Shown: in pieces, positions 8,385-17,060 of the stretch
Layout of the letters: each line of letters starts with the position of its first letter
Numbering within the stretch: the first letter of the stretch is position 1
From: Legionella_A sp963772805
Lineage (GTDB): Bacteria > Pseudomonadota > Gammaproteobacteria > Legionellales > Legionellaceae
Length of the DNA stretch: 64,000 bases
Assembly: GCA_963772805.1 (NCBI GenBank)
Contig: CAVYYU010000008.1
Span: 992,001-1,056,000 of the forward strand
Direction of reading: 5' to 3'
Notes under the pieces: generated by a model
The model's database searches: none
What the model was told of the DNA's origin: nothing
What the model saw: only the letters and a program-made list of their open reading frames with translations
Program-made: the position numbers and the translations under genes

Positions 8385-9329
8385 TTATGCTGGTTCAGTT
8401 TCAGCAGCACGAAGATGTGTGAAAGTCTGGTCAATACCATACGCTTTATAATAATCAATCGCCGCTTTAACACCCGCTGTGAGAGATGTATTGGTTTTCC
8501 ACGCATAATCATTATTAGTACGTGATGGGTCTAACAGAATGGTGAAAGCATCATCTGGGTGACGTGGACGTACTTCAACTTCTTTATCCAGTTTCATATC
8601 CAATGCAGACAGCGTTGCATCGAACAGGTCTTTAATTGAGAAGTCACTACCAGAAGATATGTGGTAATAGCCAGCACCTGTACCATCTACTGCTTTTTCT
8701 ACGCAATTAACCAGATCCTGGATGTAGACGAAATCACGACGAGTATCCATCACGAAGCAAGCTTTGCCTGTAGTAAGACGTTGATAGAATGTAGGCAGAG
8801 GACCACTGATGTTTCTTGGACCGTATGCATTAGCTAGGCGAAAGGATACAAAATTCAGACCAGACAATTCAACATAGTGTTCAGCTGCTGTTTTACTAAT
8901 CGCATAACTGCTGCCGCGTGCATCAAAATGGTGTGTTAACGATACGGGTTGTTCTTTAGGATTCAAGCCGTAGCATAAGGCTGTTTGAAAATAAACGATA
9001 CGGTTACATCCTGCTTTTTTTGTAGCTTGAACAACGTTTACTGTACCTAAAACGTTAGTTTGGCAATCTTCAACCCAGTTGTCTGGATCTTTGTAAGAAG
9101 CCGCTGCGTGAACGACAACATCAGGCTTGAACTCAGTAAAAATTCGGTCCATTGCTGCTGTGTTGGCAATTGATTCTTCAATCACTTGCAGGTTCTTGTG
9201 TGGCTTTAAATTATCACGTCTGCCAGTGGCAAAGTTATCAATTACCAACACCTGATCATTTCTAGCTAACAATCTGTCTGCCAAACTTGACCCAACGAAT
9301 CCAGACCCACCCGTGATTAAAATTTTCAT
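8385..9329 (-). CDS. NAD-dependent nucleotide-sugar epimerase (WbmF/G-like)
   Basis: This is an extended SDR sugar epimerase of 314 aa. The Rossmann motif TGGSGFVGSSLADRLL is at the N-terminus and VVVHAAASYKDP follows in the middle. The catalytic triad appears as Thr/Ser in YFQTALCYG and Tyr-Lys in YAISK, with RRDFVYIQDLV further on. Its start overlaps the stop of the upstream asnB-like gene by four bases (ATGA), so the two are translationally coupled. Together with the gene at 7194-8258 it probably sets the stereochemistry of the uronic acid before or after amidation (inference from Bordetella wbm organisation). Confidence 0.74.
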   Translation of the reverse strand: MKILITGGSGFVGSSLADRLLARNDQVLVIDNFATGRRDNLKPHKNLQVIEESIANTAAMDRIFTEFKPDVVVHAAASYKDPDNWVEDCQTNVLGTVNVVQATKKAGCNRIVYFQTALCYGLNPKEQPVSLTHHFDARGSSYAISKTAAEHYVELSGLNFVSFRLANAYGPRNISGPLPTFYQRLTTGKACFVMDTRRDFVYIQDLVNCVEKAVDGTGAGYYHISSGSDFSIKDLFDATLSALDMKLDKEVEVRPRHPDDAFTILLDPSRTNNDYAWKTNTSLTAGVKAAIDYYKAYGIDQTFTHLRAAETEPA

Positions 9330-11269
9330 ACGTTACACTCCTCGTTAGCAATACATTCATTATGATTTAACATTGATTTAAACTTTTGGGATTGATCATG
9401 AAATTGCTGTTGCCAGACTTCATAACACAAGAATCCCCAAATTTTTCGACTAAATTTACCTGTGGTATTAAGGTTTTGTACTATCCTATCGTAGTCGATG
9501 AAGCTATTTTTTCGTGCCATTCCAGAATGCAAAATATCGAAAACAAACTCTTTCAGCTCGCCATTCATCCATTCGGTAAGCGGTACAGGGAAGCCCATCT
9601 TATCTTTTCGGTCTAATATTTTTTTTGGTAACACGTTCGCGTAGGTTTGTTTGAGCAAGTGCTTCATACGACCATCTTTGAATTTAATATTCGCAGGTAT
9701 TGTTGCAACAAATTCGATTAATGGATGATAAAGAAAAGGAACTCGCGCCTCAAGGCCATGAGCCATACTAACGCGGTCTTCAACATGCAAGAGGCCGGGT
9801 AACAAGCATTTAAAATCAAAATGGGTCATGCTGTCAAAATAAGACTCGGCTTTTTCGAATTTGGCGACATTAAATACGTTGATGAATTGCTGGTAGACAT
9901 GCTCGCGCTCAGCAGCGGTTAAGGCAACTTCACCATCTAGATCTGCACCACGATCAACTAACGAGAAATAACGCTTTTCTAATGGTTCGAATAGGCCTTG
10001 ACTCCAGAATTGTTTTAACATCGGCTTGTAGGCTTTCAAAACTTCAAGATTGGGAATAATAGATTCGGCAGTGACTATGAAATTTCCATTTTTATAATTG
10101 CCTTCAATGGCCGCTTTAATACATTGCTCAAAATAGGCCATCACATAGCGAGCATATCCACCAAAGATTTCATCACCACCCTGCCCCCCGAGTACCACCT
10201 TCACATGTTTGGCTGCCATCTCGGAAACCATATATTGTGGAAATACGCCGGGACCGGCAACGGGAAAATCCAGATGATAAATAATTTTACTGAAATTATT
10301 TATAAAGTCCTGCGCGGTTATGTCGCTGATATGCAACGATGTGCCACATTGACTTGCTGCATATTGCGCAAACTCGCTTTCATCATAAGCTTTGTCTTCG
10401 AGAAAACGACCATGAAAAAATGGCAAAGCCTGATTTTTTTCTTTGGTCGCTAAAATTCCTATCAAACTTGAATCCACGCCCCCGCTCACATACGCGCCGA
10501 TGTCTACGTCAGCTCGAAGATGCAGTTTAATAGATTCGTTGATTATTTCTTCTAGTTTATCGCCGAAATAAGCCGCTGTATGATCATAATCAATGTTGTA
10601 ATGAACATCCCAGTAACGCCAGATTTTTTCACCGTCTGGGGTAATTAACATGGCATGTGCTGGTTCCAGTTGATGTACATCCTGAAATAGAGTTTGCGCC
10701 CCCATCGGGTACTGGAATGTAATGTATTCAGAAAATGCCTGGCGCTCAGTGCTTATTGTCGGCAGAAATGGCAGTAATGCTTTGCTTTCTGAGGCAAAAA
10801 AGAACGTATCATTTTGTCTGGTGCAATAGAATGGTTTTATGCCGAAATGATCGCGTGCGCAGAATAGTTTCGTGCCGTCCCAAATTGCAAAAGAAAACAT
10901 CCCTTTAAAATGTTTTACGCAATCTACGCCGTATACTTTATAGGCGGCCAGGATAACTTCTGTGTCTGACTGTGACTTGAACGTCCAATGGGATGATAGT
11001 GCCCGTCTGAGCTCGACATGGTTATATATTTCACCATTATAAACAATGACATCACCGGTGGATGCAACCATGGGTTGGTGGGCGTGCTGGCTCAGGTCTA
11101 TGATACTTAGGCGACGATGAGCGAGACCGACCGTCTGTTCTTTGTTAGTCCAGATTCCCTGATCGTCCGGGCCTCGATGCGCTATAAGTTTATTCATCAC
11201 AGCAAGTTTATTGCCGATCTGATTTACTTTAGCTCCTTTCGTGTTGAAGATACCTGCTATCCCACACAT
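9326..11269 (-). CDS. asnB: Glutamine-hydrolysing asparagine-synthase-type amidotransferase (WbmI-like)
   Basis: This two-domain class II amidotransferase has the nucleophilic Cys2 at the start (MCGIAGIF), the glutaminase motifs AHRRLSIIDLS and VYNGEIYN, and a C-terminal ATP-pyrophosphatase domain (AYVSGGVDSSLIG and VLGGQGGDEIFGGYARY). Length 647 aa is normal. Such enzymes inside polysaccharide loci usually amidate a sugar carboxylate (for example Bordetella WbmI) rather than make asparagine. The coupled epimerase and the WbpA/B/E genes downstream support uronamide formation here. A housekeeping AsnB cannot be excluded from the sequence alone. Confidence 0.83.
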   Translation of the reverse strand: MCGIAGIFNTKGAKVNQIGNKLAVMNKLIAHRGPDDQGIWTNKEQTVGLAHRRLSIIDLSQHAHQPMVASTGDVIVYNGEIYNHVELRRALSSHWTFKSQSDTEVILAAYKVYGVDCVKHFKGMFSFAIWDGTKLFCARDHFGIKPFYCTRQNDTFFFASESKALLPFLPTISTERQAFSEYITFQYPMGAQTLFQDVHQLEPAHAMLITPDGEKIWRYWDVHYNIDYDHTAAYFGDKLEEIINESIKLHLRADVDIGAYVSGGVDSSLIGILATKEKNQALPFFHGRFLEDKAYDESEFAQYAASQCGTSLHISDITAQDFINNFSKIIYHLDFPVAGPGVFPQYMVSEMAAKHVKVVLGGQGGDEIFGGYARYVMAYFEQCIKAAIEGNYKNGNFIVTAESIIPNLEVLKAYKPMLKQFWSQGLFEPLEKRYFSLVDRGADLDGEVALTAAEREHVYQQFINVFNVAKFEKAESYFDSMTHFDFKCLLPGLLHVEDRVSMAHGLEARVPFLYHPLIEFVATIPANIKFKDGRMKHLLKQTYANVLPKKILDRKDKMGFPVPLTEWMNGELKEFVFDILHSGMARKNSFIDYDRIVQNLNTTGKFSRKIWGFLCYEVWQQQFHDQSQKFKSMLNHNECIANEECNV

Positions 11270-11606
11270 AAAAATATTCCTTTAAATTCGTCAGATGATT
11301 TACCGCAAAAGGGTAAAAACACTATTACCAATTACATAACTCGCGGGATGCTATCAATCTTCTCTATATTAATCAAATGCAGCTGCGCGGCTGCGAGAGC
11401 TCACTAACCAGTTGCCCTATAAGTGAATGCGTCTCAGAACCATACGTGCGGATTGTATGTGTCGGAATTGGCAGTCCTTACACAACGGGTCTTTCACCTG
11501 CAAGGTAGACTAGATTTTGCTTGGAGCACCATAAGTAATTATTACCAAAATGGTGATATTTCCTAACTATGTTCTCGTCTTAAAGTTTTTCAATTAGGTG
11601 ATTTCA
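11270..11606. other. Intergenic region with a possible group II intron remnant
   Basis: No gene is supported in these 337 bases. On the minus strand positions 11432-11450 read CCGCACGTATGGTTCTGAG, which resembles the stretch just downstream of the maturase gene in many bacterial group II introns. No intact domain V or maturase frame is present. The part next to asnB is AT-rich and may carry its promoter. Confidence 0.3.
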
Positions 11607-12734
11607 TCACCCGACAACACAAGTAAGGACAATCCGCTCTTTGTTTTGAACCATCCCGCCCCGATGAATTCCTTTAGAATCAAAAATTACCGCATGACCT
11701 TTCGCCGCAGTAATCTTCCATTCCGAGGCTAAAATCTGTTGCGCCACTTCAGTATCTGTTTGCAGATCATTACCAAACGCGCATTTTTTACGTAAAAATG
11801 CTGGCAACGCTGAAAAATCTTGACGCGACTTGAGATCAGTTCCAGAAAACCCTGATGTATCATTGACCTCTTGCACCATATTATTGAGCCAGCCTGGTCT
11901 ATTGCATTGCGAGCCTAATGTAAAAGAAAAAGCACCATTATCCGATGCCACGTCACTTAGATAGATGATTACCTTCACATCCCCGCCAGAAGCATCACGA
12001 TGGCAATAGGCCGTTGAGGGTTTCTCAATTGACAAATCTGGAAAGAATCGCCGCCAAAAATCATCAGTGCTGTCATTTATTTGTGGGTTGATATCAACTA
12101 CGTTAACAGGTCGCCCAAGGTATTTAGCTATACCTGAAAAAATTCCAGTCTCGGTAAAACACAATTCAACTGCGCAAAATAAATCCTCATTAGAAGGTCG
12201 TAAAGCCATGCCGCGTGATTCCATGAACGCGCGACTAGTAGATGATTTTTGCAGGCGGGAACGACGTAAATCCTCAAGCAAGGGAGCAACCAAACTAGCT
12301 ATTTTATTAAAACGGTGCGAATTAACGTTAACCACACAGATACCCTGTTCTTCAAGGTTTTCGAATATCGGCTTTCCCACTTGACTAACAGACATACGCT
12401 TCTTAGGCAAAAATTTGTAAGCAATATTGTGCGCAACTCTTTTTAGGGTGGCAATTAAATCTGCTGCCGTTTTAGGACTACGTAAGTGTGCAGGAATCAG
12501 CTCATAAGAAATCAGCCGCTTGATTGAAACAATCAAAAAATATTTTCCGAAGATTAACAGAGAACGTATTTTGTGACGAAAATCTGCCGACTTAATAAGT
12601 TCACTATATGCGGGATGATTTTCGTAGCATATCCAATCCGGAAGAACGTTCTTATTAAAATTAACCGAGCCTTGAGCTGGAACAACGAGGCTCTGGGGAG
12701 CGTTTTCTTCCATTCCATCTAGATTTTGACTCAT
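11607..12734 (-). CDS. Phytanoyl-CoA dioxygenase-like (2OG-Fe(II)) protein
   Basis: The C-terminal half looks like a PhyH-type double-stranded beta-helix oxygenase. An H-x-D pair lies in YCHRDASGGDVKV, the sheet motif IIYLSDV..NGAFSFTLGS follows, and a distal His occurs in SKGIHRGG with an Arg in NKERIVLT to bind 2-oxoglutarate. The first 130 residues are helical and not recognised. The frame opens at 12776, but the ATG at 12734 (MSQNLDGME) has an AGGGA ribosome site eight bases before it and is preferred. Inside a polysaccharide locus it may hydroxylate a sugar or lipid intermediate (inference). It lies about 110 bp downstream of the acyltransferase gene on the same strand. Confidence 0.6.
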   Translation of the reverse strand: MSQNLDGMEENAPQSLVVPAQGSVNFNKNVLPDWICYENHPAYSELIKSADFRHKIRSLLIFGKYFLIVSIKRLISYELIPAHLRSPKTAADLIATLKRVAHNIAYKFLPKKRMSVSQVGKPIFENLEEQGICVVNVNSHRFNKIASLVAPLLEDLRRSRLQKSSTSRAFMESRGMALRPSNEDLFCAVELCFTETGIFSGIAKYLGRPVNVVDINPQINDSTDDFWRRFFPDLSIEKPSTAYCHRDASGGDVKVIIYLSDVASDNGAFSFTLGSQCNRPGWLNNMVQEVNDTSGFSGTDLKSRQDFSALPAFLRKKCAFGNDLQTDTEVAQQILASEWKITAAKGHAVIFDSKGIHRGGMVQNKERIVLTCVVG

Positions 12735-12840
12735 ATAAATTCCCTTATTGTAAATAGGACTTACCCACAAGCTCATTGATCATTTTGATTGATTTCTTTA
12801 TATTTTAAAGTGTAAGAGTCGGGGCAACGGTGGATTAAAC

Positions 12841-14064
12841 TCAAACCGCATATTTTTCCGTTTCAGTAACTCTTTTAAAATTAATACGGGAAAGCCATTT
12901 CTTCGTAGGCATTTCATATAACTTATAAATTAAATAAGAAATTAATAATAGGCTGATGAGGGCTATCAACATAATCTCCGCCTTATTTATGCTTAGTTTT
13001 TGTGTCAAATATACAATACCGCTATATACAGGAAACTGCATTAGATAAACGCTATAACTAATATCCCCCAGCAACAACAATTGATTCTTTATCCAGCTAT
13101 TTTTAATCAAAATAAACGGCGTCAAACCAACAATTGCTGTAATTAGAAATGAATAAATAAATCGACCAAAGCCAAAACTTGGGCCTCCTACCAGTTTATC
13201 TGATGCACAATACACAATAAGTAGTAGGAGCATCATCCAAATGAGCAAGGACTGCTTCTTGCCACTAGCTACTTGATAACGACAGTAGAGTGGATATAAC
13301 AACACACCAAACATAAAAAAATAAAAATGATTGGTCGTACTGGAATAAATTGGCCAGTTACTAATGAGCTGTAGAGCGTGTTGGGAGGCATCATAGGTAT
13401 ACAAATCAGTATTATTTAACATCTGATAACCTATCGCTACAGCCGCACTCACCAGAGTAAGAAAAATTAAATTTTTAATATTATTTTTTGAGAAACTCAC
13501 TATAAATGGCAAAGAAAAATAGAAAACAAATTCTATTCCAATTGACCATCCCCCTCTAACTGGAGTGAGGCTTGTATTAAGAAAACCGTAAAGAAAACTG
13601 AGATTAGTAAATGTAATAAATTTATTATACGCACTAGTAGTCGGGCTTAAAACAGTGAAAAGCAGGATTAAAAAAACAACCATGAATGCATATTTTACCA
13701 ATTTTTCTGATACTTTATTGCCTAAAAAGCCTGGTATGCATACCAAAATGAGCGCTGGAAAAATCATGCTTTCCTGAATTGTGTTTAGCAACATGCACAG
13801 ATAAAATAAAGGCGCAATTCTTGAAAAGCGCTTATAGAAAAAATTCATCACATTTCTTGTTTCAGTAAAATCAGTTGCGTGGTAGGTGTAAAATAGAGCA
13901 AACCCACTGACTATAAAAAACCCATCAACGCTGGTAATGCCTGCATTCATAATCGCATGTATTGATTTGATGGATTGAATATCTAGAAATTGTGCATAAT
14001 GATAGACCGCTACCGAGAGCGCCAATAGTCCACGGCAAATATCAATTCCTTCAACTCGCTTCAC
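12841..14064 (-). CDS. Acyltransferase-3 family (OafA-like) O-acyltransferase
   Basis: This integral membrane protein of 407 aa has about ten hydrophobic segments. The family hallmark is near the start: EGIDICRGLLALSVAVYHY, with the conserved Arg and His, followed by GFFIVSGFALFYTY. Members transfer acetyl or other acyl groups to O-antigen sugars in the inner membrane. There is no C-terminal SGNH domain. The start is a GTG within the 3' end of the upstream gene (14-base overlap), so the pair is coupled. Modification of an O-antigen residue, such as acetylation, is the likely role. Confidence 0.82.
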   Translation of the reverse strand: MKRVEGIDICRGLLALSVAVYHYAQFLDIQSIKSIHAIMNAGITSVDGFFIVSGFALFYTYHATDFTETRNVMNFFYKRFSRIAPLFYLCMLLNTIQESMIFPALILVCIPGFLGNKVSEKLVKYAFMVVFLILLFTVLSPTTSAYNKFITFTNLSFLYGFLNTSLTPVRGGWSIGIEFVFYFSLPFIVSFSKNNIKNLIFLTLVSAAVAIGYQMLNNTDLYTYDASQHALQLISNWPIYSSTTNHFYFFMFGVLLYPLYCRYQVASGKKQSLLIWMMLLLLIVYCASDKLVGGPSFGFGRFIYSFLITAIVGLTPFILIKNSWIKNQLLLLGDISYSVYLMQFPVYSGIVYLTQKLSINKAEIMLIALISLLLISYLIYKLYEMPTKKWLSRINFKRVTETEKYAV

Positions 14065-15451
14065 TGACAGACCTTAAAAATTGAGGCAAATATTGATTAA
14101 GCGATTGCACCAGCCCCGCTGCTTTTTCTATATGCGCCGGATTGCTTTTATCAAATTTTCTGAAGCTAAACAAGTCACCCGGGGCACTTGCAGCCAGTAC
14201 GTTTTCTATTAATTTATCAATCGCCTCATCTGTGATTTTTTGTGCATTATTTCTTTGAAATTCCGCAATTTTTTCAGGCAGCGATTCAATGTCATGCAAG
14301 TTGTGGAAGTGAATGAAATGTTGCTCATCCGAGTAATAAGCGCCACTCACAATGGAGCAAGCGCCGGCGACAGCACTCTCAAAACCAATTGTACCGGTAA
14401 AGGTCACCGAGATTGGGCATTCATTAATCAAACGTGATGCTGGCGCTGCATAGGGAACAAGCACGACAAAGGGTAACTTGGTTAGTGCCTTGATAAAGGC
14501 TCGTTTTCTAAAACCAAATTGCAAGGGGTGGTCTTTAACAAAAAGAGTATAGCCGGCATTACCCAGTACATTAACTATTTTTAGACTGATCGCTTCATTA
14601 TTCAATAAGGATAAATCGTTCAGCCAATAATCAAGTGATGCTTCGGGTAAAAGTTGTAATCCGATAAACACACGCTTATCGTGCGCCGTCGTCTGTAGTT
14701 TGCTTTCCCAGTCCTGATTGAGATGCTTTAGAACCACATAATCACGGAGACGTGGTTTATGATCGAGGTAATTTAGTGCATCAAGGTAATGTAAATTGAG
14801 CTTGTCTCGCTTCATATAGCGAATAAATTGATAAGCGAATCCGCGTACTTTATATAATAAAAATGTACGCCAATATTGCTTACGGCTGTATTTTTTATTA
14901 TTTCCGACATAAGATGGAATAAAATTTTTACTTAATACCTGCTGTTTTCCCAGCTCTACTTCGCTTTTTTCAGGCTTACGCAATTCAATCAGCTTGCCGC
15001 GATCCATAAACATGACATGGTCAGGGATAATGGAGGCCGTCATGCCTAAAAACTTTATGCCATAGGATTGGGATACACGGTCTAAAATATCCAGTACGTA
15101 GCGATCAATAATGAAGCTCATGATTAATCTAGGTTTTTCGGTTCTAACTACGTTATCTATCGCGAGCCACATAGCACCTATCATGGATAAGGCTTGCTGT
15201 TTTTTTAGGTTGCGCAACACCCGACAACGACGAATAATTTCTTCGCACACAGGCAAGGAAAAATGTTTTATTCCAAGGCTAGCGCAGTCTTTTTCACGAA
15301 GATTCGCATAAAAATCATCAACAATGTTAATGTTTCCATCGCCACGCATATCACTGACCACCGCAACTGATTGGGTGAAGTCTAAGCTTCGCGCTAAATG
15401 TTGCCACCAGTTGTCGGTGCTGCGATAAGAAAAAAACAATACGTCTGTCAT
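14051..15451 (-). CDS. Probable GT-B-type glycosyltransferase / capsule-synthesis-like protein
   Basis: I do not recognise a specific orthologue. The 466-aa soluble protein has a C-terminal half with features of the KpsC/KpsS and Kdo-transferase group: FVKDHPLQFG, then ASRLINECPISVTFTGTIGFESAVAG, a nucleotide-sugar-site-like Thr/Gly and Glu arrangement. The N-terminal half is basic and helical. It is coupled to the downstream acyltransferase-3 gene. One of the few glycosyltransferase candidates in the locus, it may add a sugar to the repeat unit or lipid carrier. Confidence 0.5.
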   Translation of the reverse strand: MTDVLFFSYRSTDNWWQHLARSLDFTQSVAVVSDMRGDGNINIVDDFYANLREKDCASLGIKHFSLPVCEEIIRRCRVLRNLKKQQALSMIGAMWLAIDNVVRTEKPRLIMSFIIDRYVLDILDRVSQSYGIKFLGMTASIIPDHVMFMDRGKLIELRKPEKSEVELGKQQVLSKNFIPSYVGNNKKYSRKQYWRTFLLYKVRGFAYQFIRYMKRDKLNLHYLDALNYLDHKPRLRDYVVLKHLNQDWESKLQTTAHDKRVFIGLQLLPEASLDYWLNDLSLLNNEAISLKIVNVLGNAGYTLFVKDHPLQFGFRKRAFIKALTKLPFVVLVPYAAPASRLINECPISVTFTGTIGFESAVAGACSIVSGAYYSDEQHFIHFHNLHDIESLPEKIAEFQRNNAQKITDEAIDKLIENVLAASAPGDLFSFRKFDKSNPAHIEKAAGLVQSLNQYLPQFLRSVSEAS

Positions 15452-15540
15452 TGCTGATTGATCCTGGTTTACGATTTTTACACCAAAGCGGCCTGTTCAC
15501 AGGGTAAGATCATGAGTGCCTATCAATTAACCTAAATGCC

Positions 15541-15617
15541 TACGTCCCGCGTTTTATGTGCGGGATCCTGTTATTTTGCTTGATTACTGGATCCCGCGGA
15601 CAAGCCGCGGGACGTCG
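15541..15617. repeat. Palindromic extragenic element
   Basis: Two GC-rich hairpins face each other: TACGTCCCGCG...GCGGGATCC on the left and GGATCCCGCGGACAAGCCGC...GGGACGT on the right, with about 20 AT-rich bases between. The whole block is an inverted repeat that could fold into a long cruciform. It lies in the gap between the glycosyltransferase-like gene and fcl. Confidence 0.6.
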
Positions 15618-15635
15618 GAATAAGGAGCTAATTAA

Positions 15636-16661
15636 TTATATCAATGTCTTGTTGGTAAGTATTCGATCACACATGCGGTTACCCTGGGCTTGTTCAGTCA
15701 TAAATTTATCAAGGTATATTTTGCTGAGCTCTGTTCTTAAATTCCGCTTTGCTTCCCAACCGATACTGTTAATTTTTTTGCAATTCAATAGTTTCTGCGG
15801 GGTACCATCCGGTTTGGACGTATCCCATTTCACATCACCTTTGTATTGCACGATATCGCACAGCAGCTCCACCAACTCTTTGATTGAGAGGTCTTTTCCA
15901 TAACCGATATTAACGAGCGGTCCTGTTGTTGGACAATGTATTAATTGCTCATATTGAGCATCGGGTAAATTCAGTAAAAACAATACCGCTTCTGCCAGAT
16001 CATCACTGTGCATAAACTCACGTTTTACTACACCAGAGCCCCATACATCGACATGCGATTGATTCGATATTTTGGCTTCATGAATTTTTCGCATCAACGC
16101 AGGAATCACATGCGATGCTTGTAAATCATAGTTATCATTCGGGCCATACAAATTGGTTGGCATACCGACCAAATACTGGGTTTTATACTGCTTATTAAAC
16201 GAATCACACAACGAAATGCCCGCTATTTTTGCTAACGCATACGCTTTATTAGTTGGCTCCAGCGGGCCTGTTAACAAATGCTCCTCGCTCATTGGCTGTG
16301 GACAGTCTCGGGGATATAAACAGGAAGACCCCAGAAACACCAAACGCTTAACGTTTTTTTCCCAGGCGGCATGAATAATATTGGTTTGAATAGCCTGATT
16401 TTGATAACCAAAGTCTGCAGGATAAGTGTTATTGGCAACGATACCGCCAACTTTTGCGGCAGCCATCAATACGTAGTCCGGTTTTTCTGTGGCAAAGAAC
16501 GCCTGAACTTTTGATTGTTCAGTTAAATCAAGTTCGTTGTGTGTTCGGAGCAGCAGGTTGTCATAACCCTGCTTTTTTAAACATCTGACAAATGATGATC
16601 CAACCAATCCGTGATGTCCTGCGACAAATATTTTATCATTACGCTGCATGTAATTACTCAT
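15636..16661 (-). CDS. fcl: GDP-L-fucose synthase
   Basis: This bifunctional epimerase/reductase turns GDP-4-keto-6-deoxymannose into GDP-L-fucose with NADPH. Signatures are IFVAGHHGLVGSSFVR at the N-terminus, AAAKVGGIVANN, FLGSSCLYPRDCPQPM, and the catalytic YALAK pair. MPTNLYGPNDNYD is highly typical of Fcl/WcaG. The frame opens at 16724, but the ATG at 16661 (MSNYMQRNDK) follows an AGGTTGG ribosome site and gives a normal length of about 341 aa. Its substrate enzyme gmd lies immediately upstream but is frameshifted, so GDP-fucose supply is in doubt. Confidence 0.88.
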   Translation of the reverse strand: MSNYMQRNDKIFVAGHHGLVGSSFVRCLKKQGYDNLLLRTHNELDLTEQSKVQAFFATEKPDYVLMAAAKVGGIVANNTYPADFGYQNQAIQTNIIHAAWEKNVKRLVFLGSSCLYPRDCPQPMSEEHLLTGPLEPTNKAYALAKIAGISLCDSFNKQYKTQYLVGMPTNLYGPNDNYDLQASHVIPALMRKIHEAKISNQSHVDVWGSGVVKREFMHSDDLAEAVLFLLNLPDAQYEQLIHCPTTGPLVNIGYGKDLSIKELVELLCDIVQYKGDVKWDTSKPDGTPQKLLNCKKINSIGWEAKRNLRTELSKIYLDKFMTEQAQGNRMCDRILTNKTLI

Positions 16662-16729
16662 TTTATCCAACCTATTTATGACCCTGCATGTTTCTGTTTG
16701 GTAGCTAACGCCCCACCACCGCAAACATC

Positions 16730-17053
16730 TTAATTTTTAAAACCATGCTCTTTAACAAATTTATCCCGGCATGCTGCCTCGTAATCAGAATTAATCATTT
16801 CTTCGACTAACTCCTGGAATTGAATTTTGGGTTTCCAACCGAGTTTTTGATGCGCTTTACTGGCATCACCCAGCAAGGTCTCAACTTCAGTGGGTCTGAA
16901 AAATCGTGGATCAATTGCAATTCGACATACGCCATCATCGCTATATGCTTTTTCATCCAGGCCCGCCCCTTCCCAATGAAGATTTAAATCGATTGCTTGG
17001 GCGGCGCGGTTTATAAATTCACGCACGCTATGTTGTTCGCCCGTAGCAATCAC
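16730..17053 (-). CDS. gmd: GDP-mannose 4,6-dehydratase, C-terminal part (frameshifted)
   Basis: This frame encodes the last quarter of Gmd: ATGEQHSVREFINRAA, the substrate-binding region, and RFFRPTEVETLLGDASKA. It has no start or ribosome site of its own; the first codon is a GTG that continues DFVIATGE of the normal protein. It is out of frame by one base with the N-terminal part at 17061-17801. Removing one T from the TTT at 17069-17071 (plus strand) would restore a continuous QQEVPEDFVIATGEQ and a protein of about 357 aa. Confidence 0.8.
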   Translation of the reverse strand: MIATGEQHSVREFINRAAQAIDLNLHWEGAGLDEKAYSDDGVCRIAIDPRFFRPTEVETLLGDASKAHQKLGWKPKIQFQELVEEMINSDYEAACRDKFVKEHGFKN

Positions 17054-17060
17054 AAAATCT

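Noticed and set aside
10124..10453. Plus-strand frame of 109 codons inside the AsnB-like gene
   Set aside because: It is the antisense shadow of a strongly conserved gene with no ribosome site.
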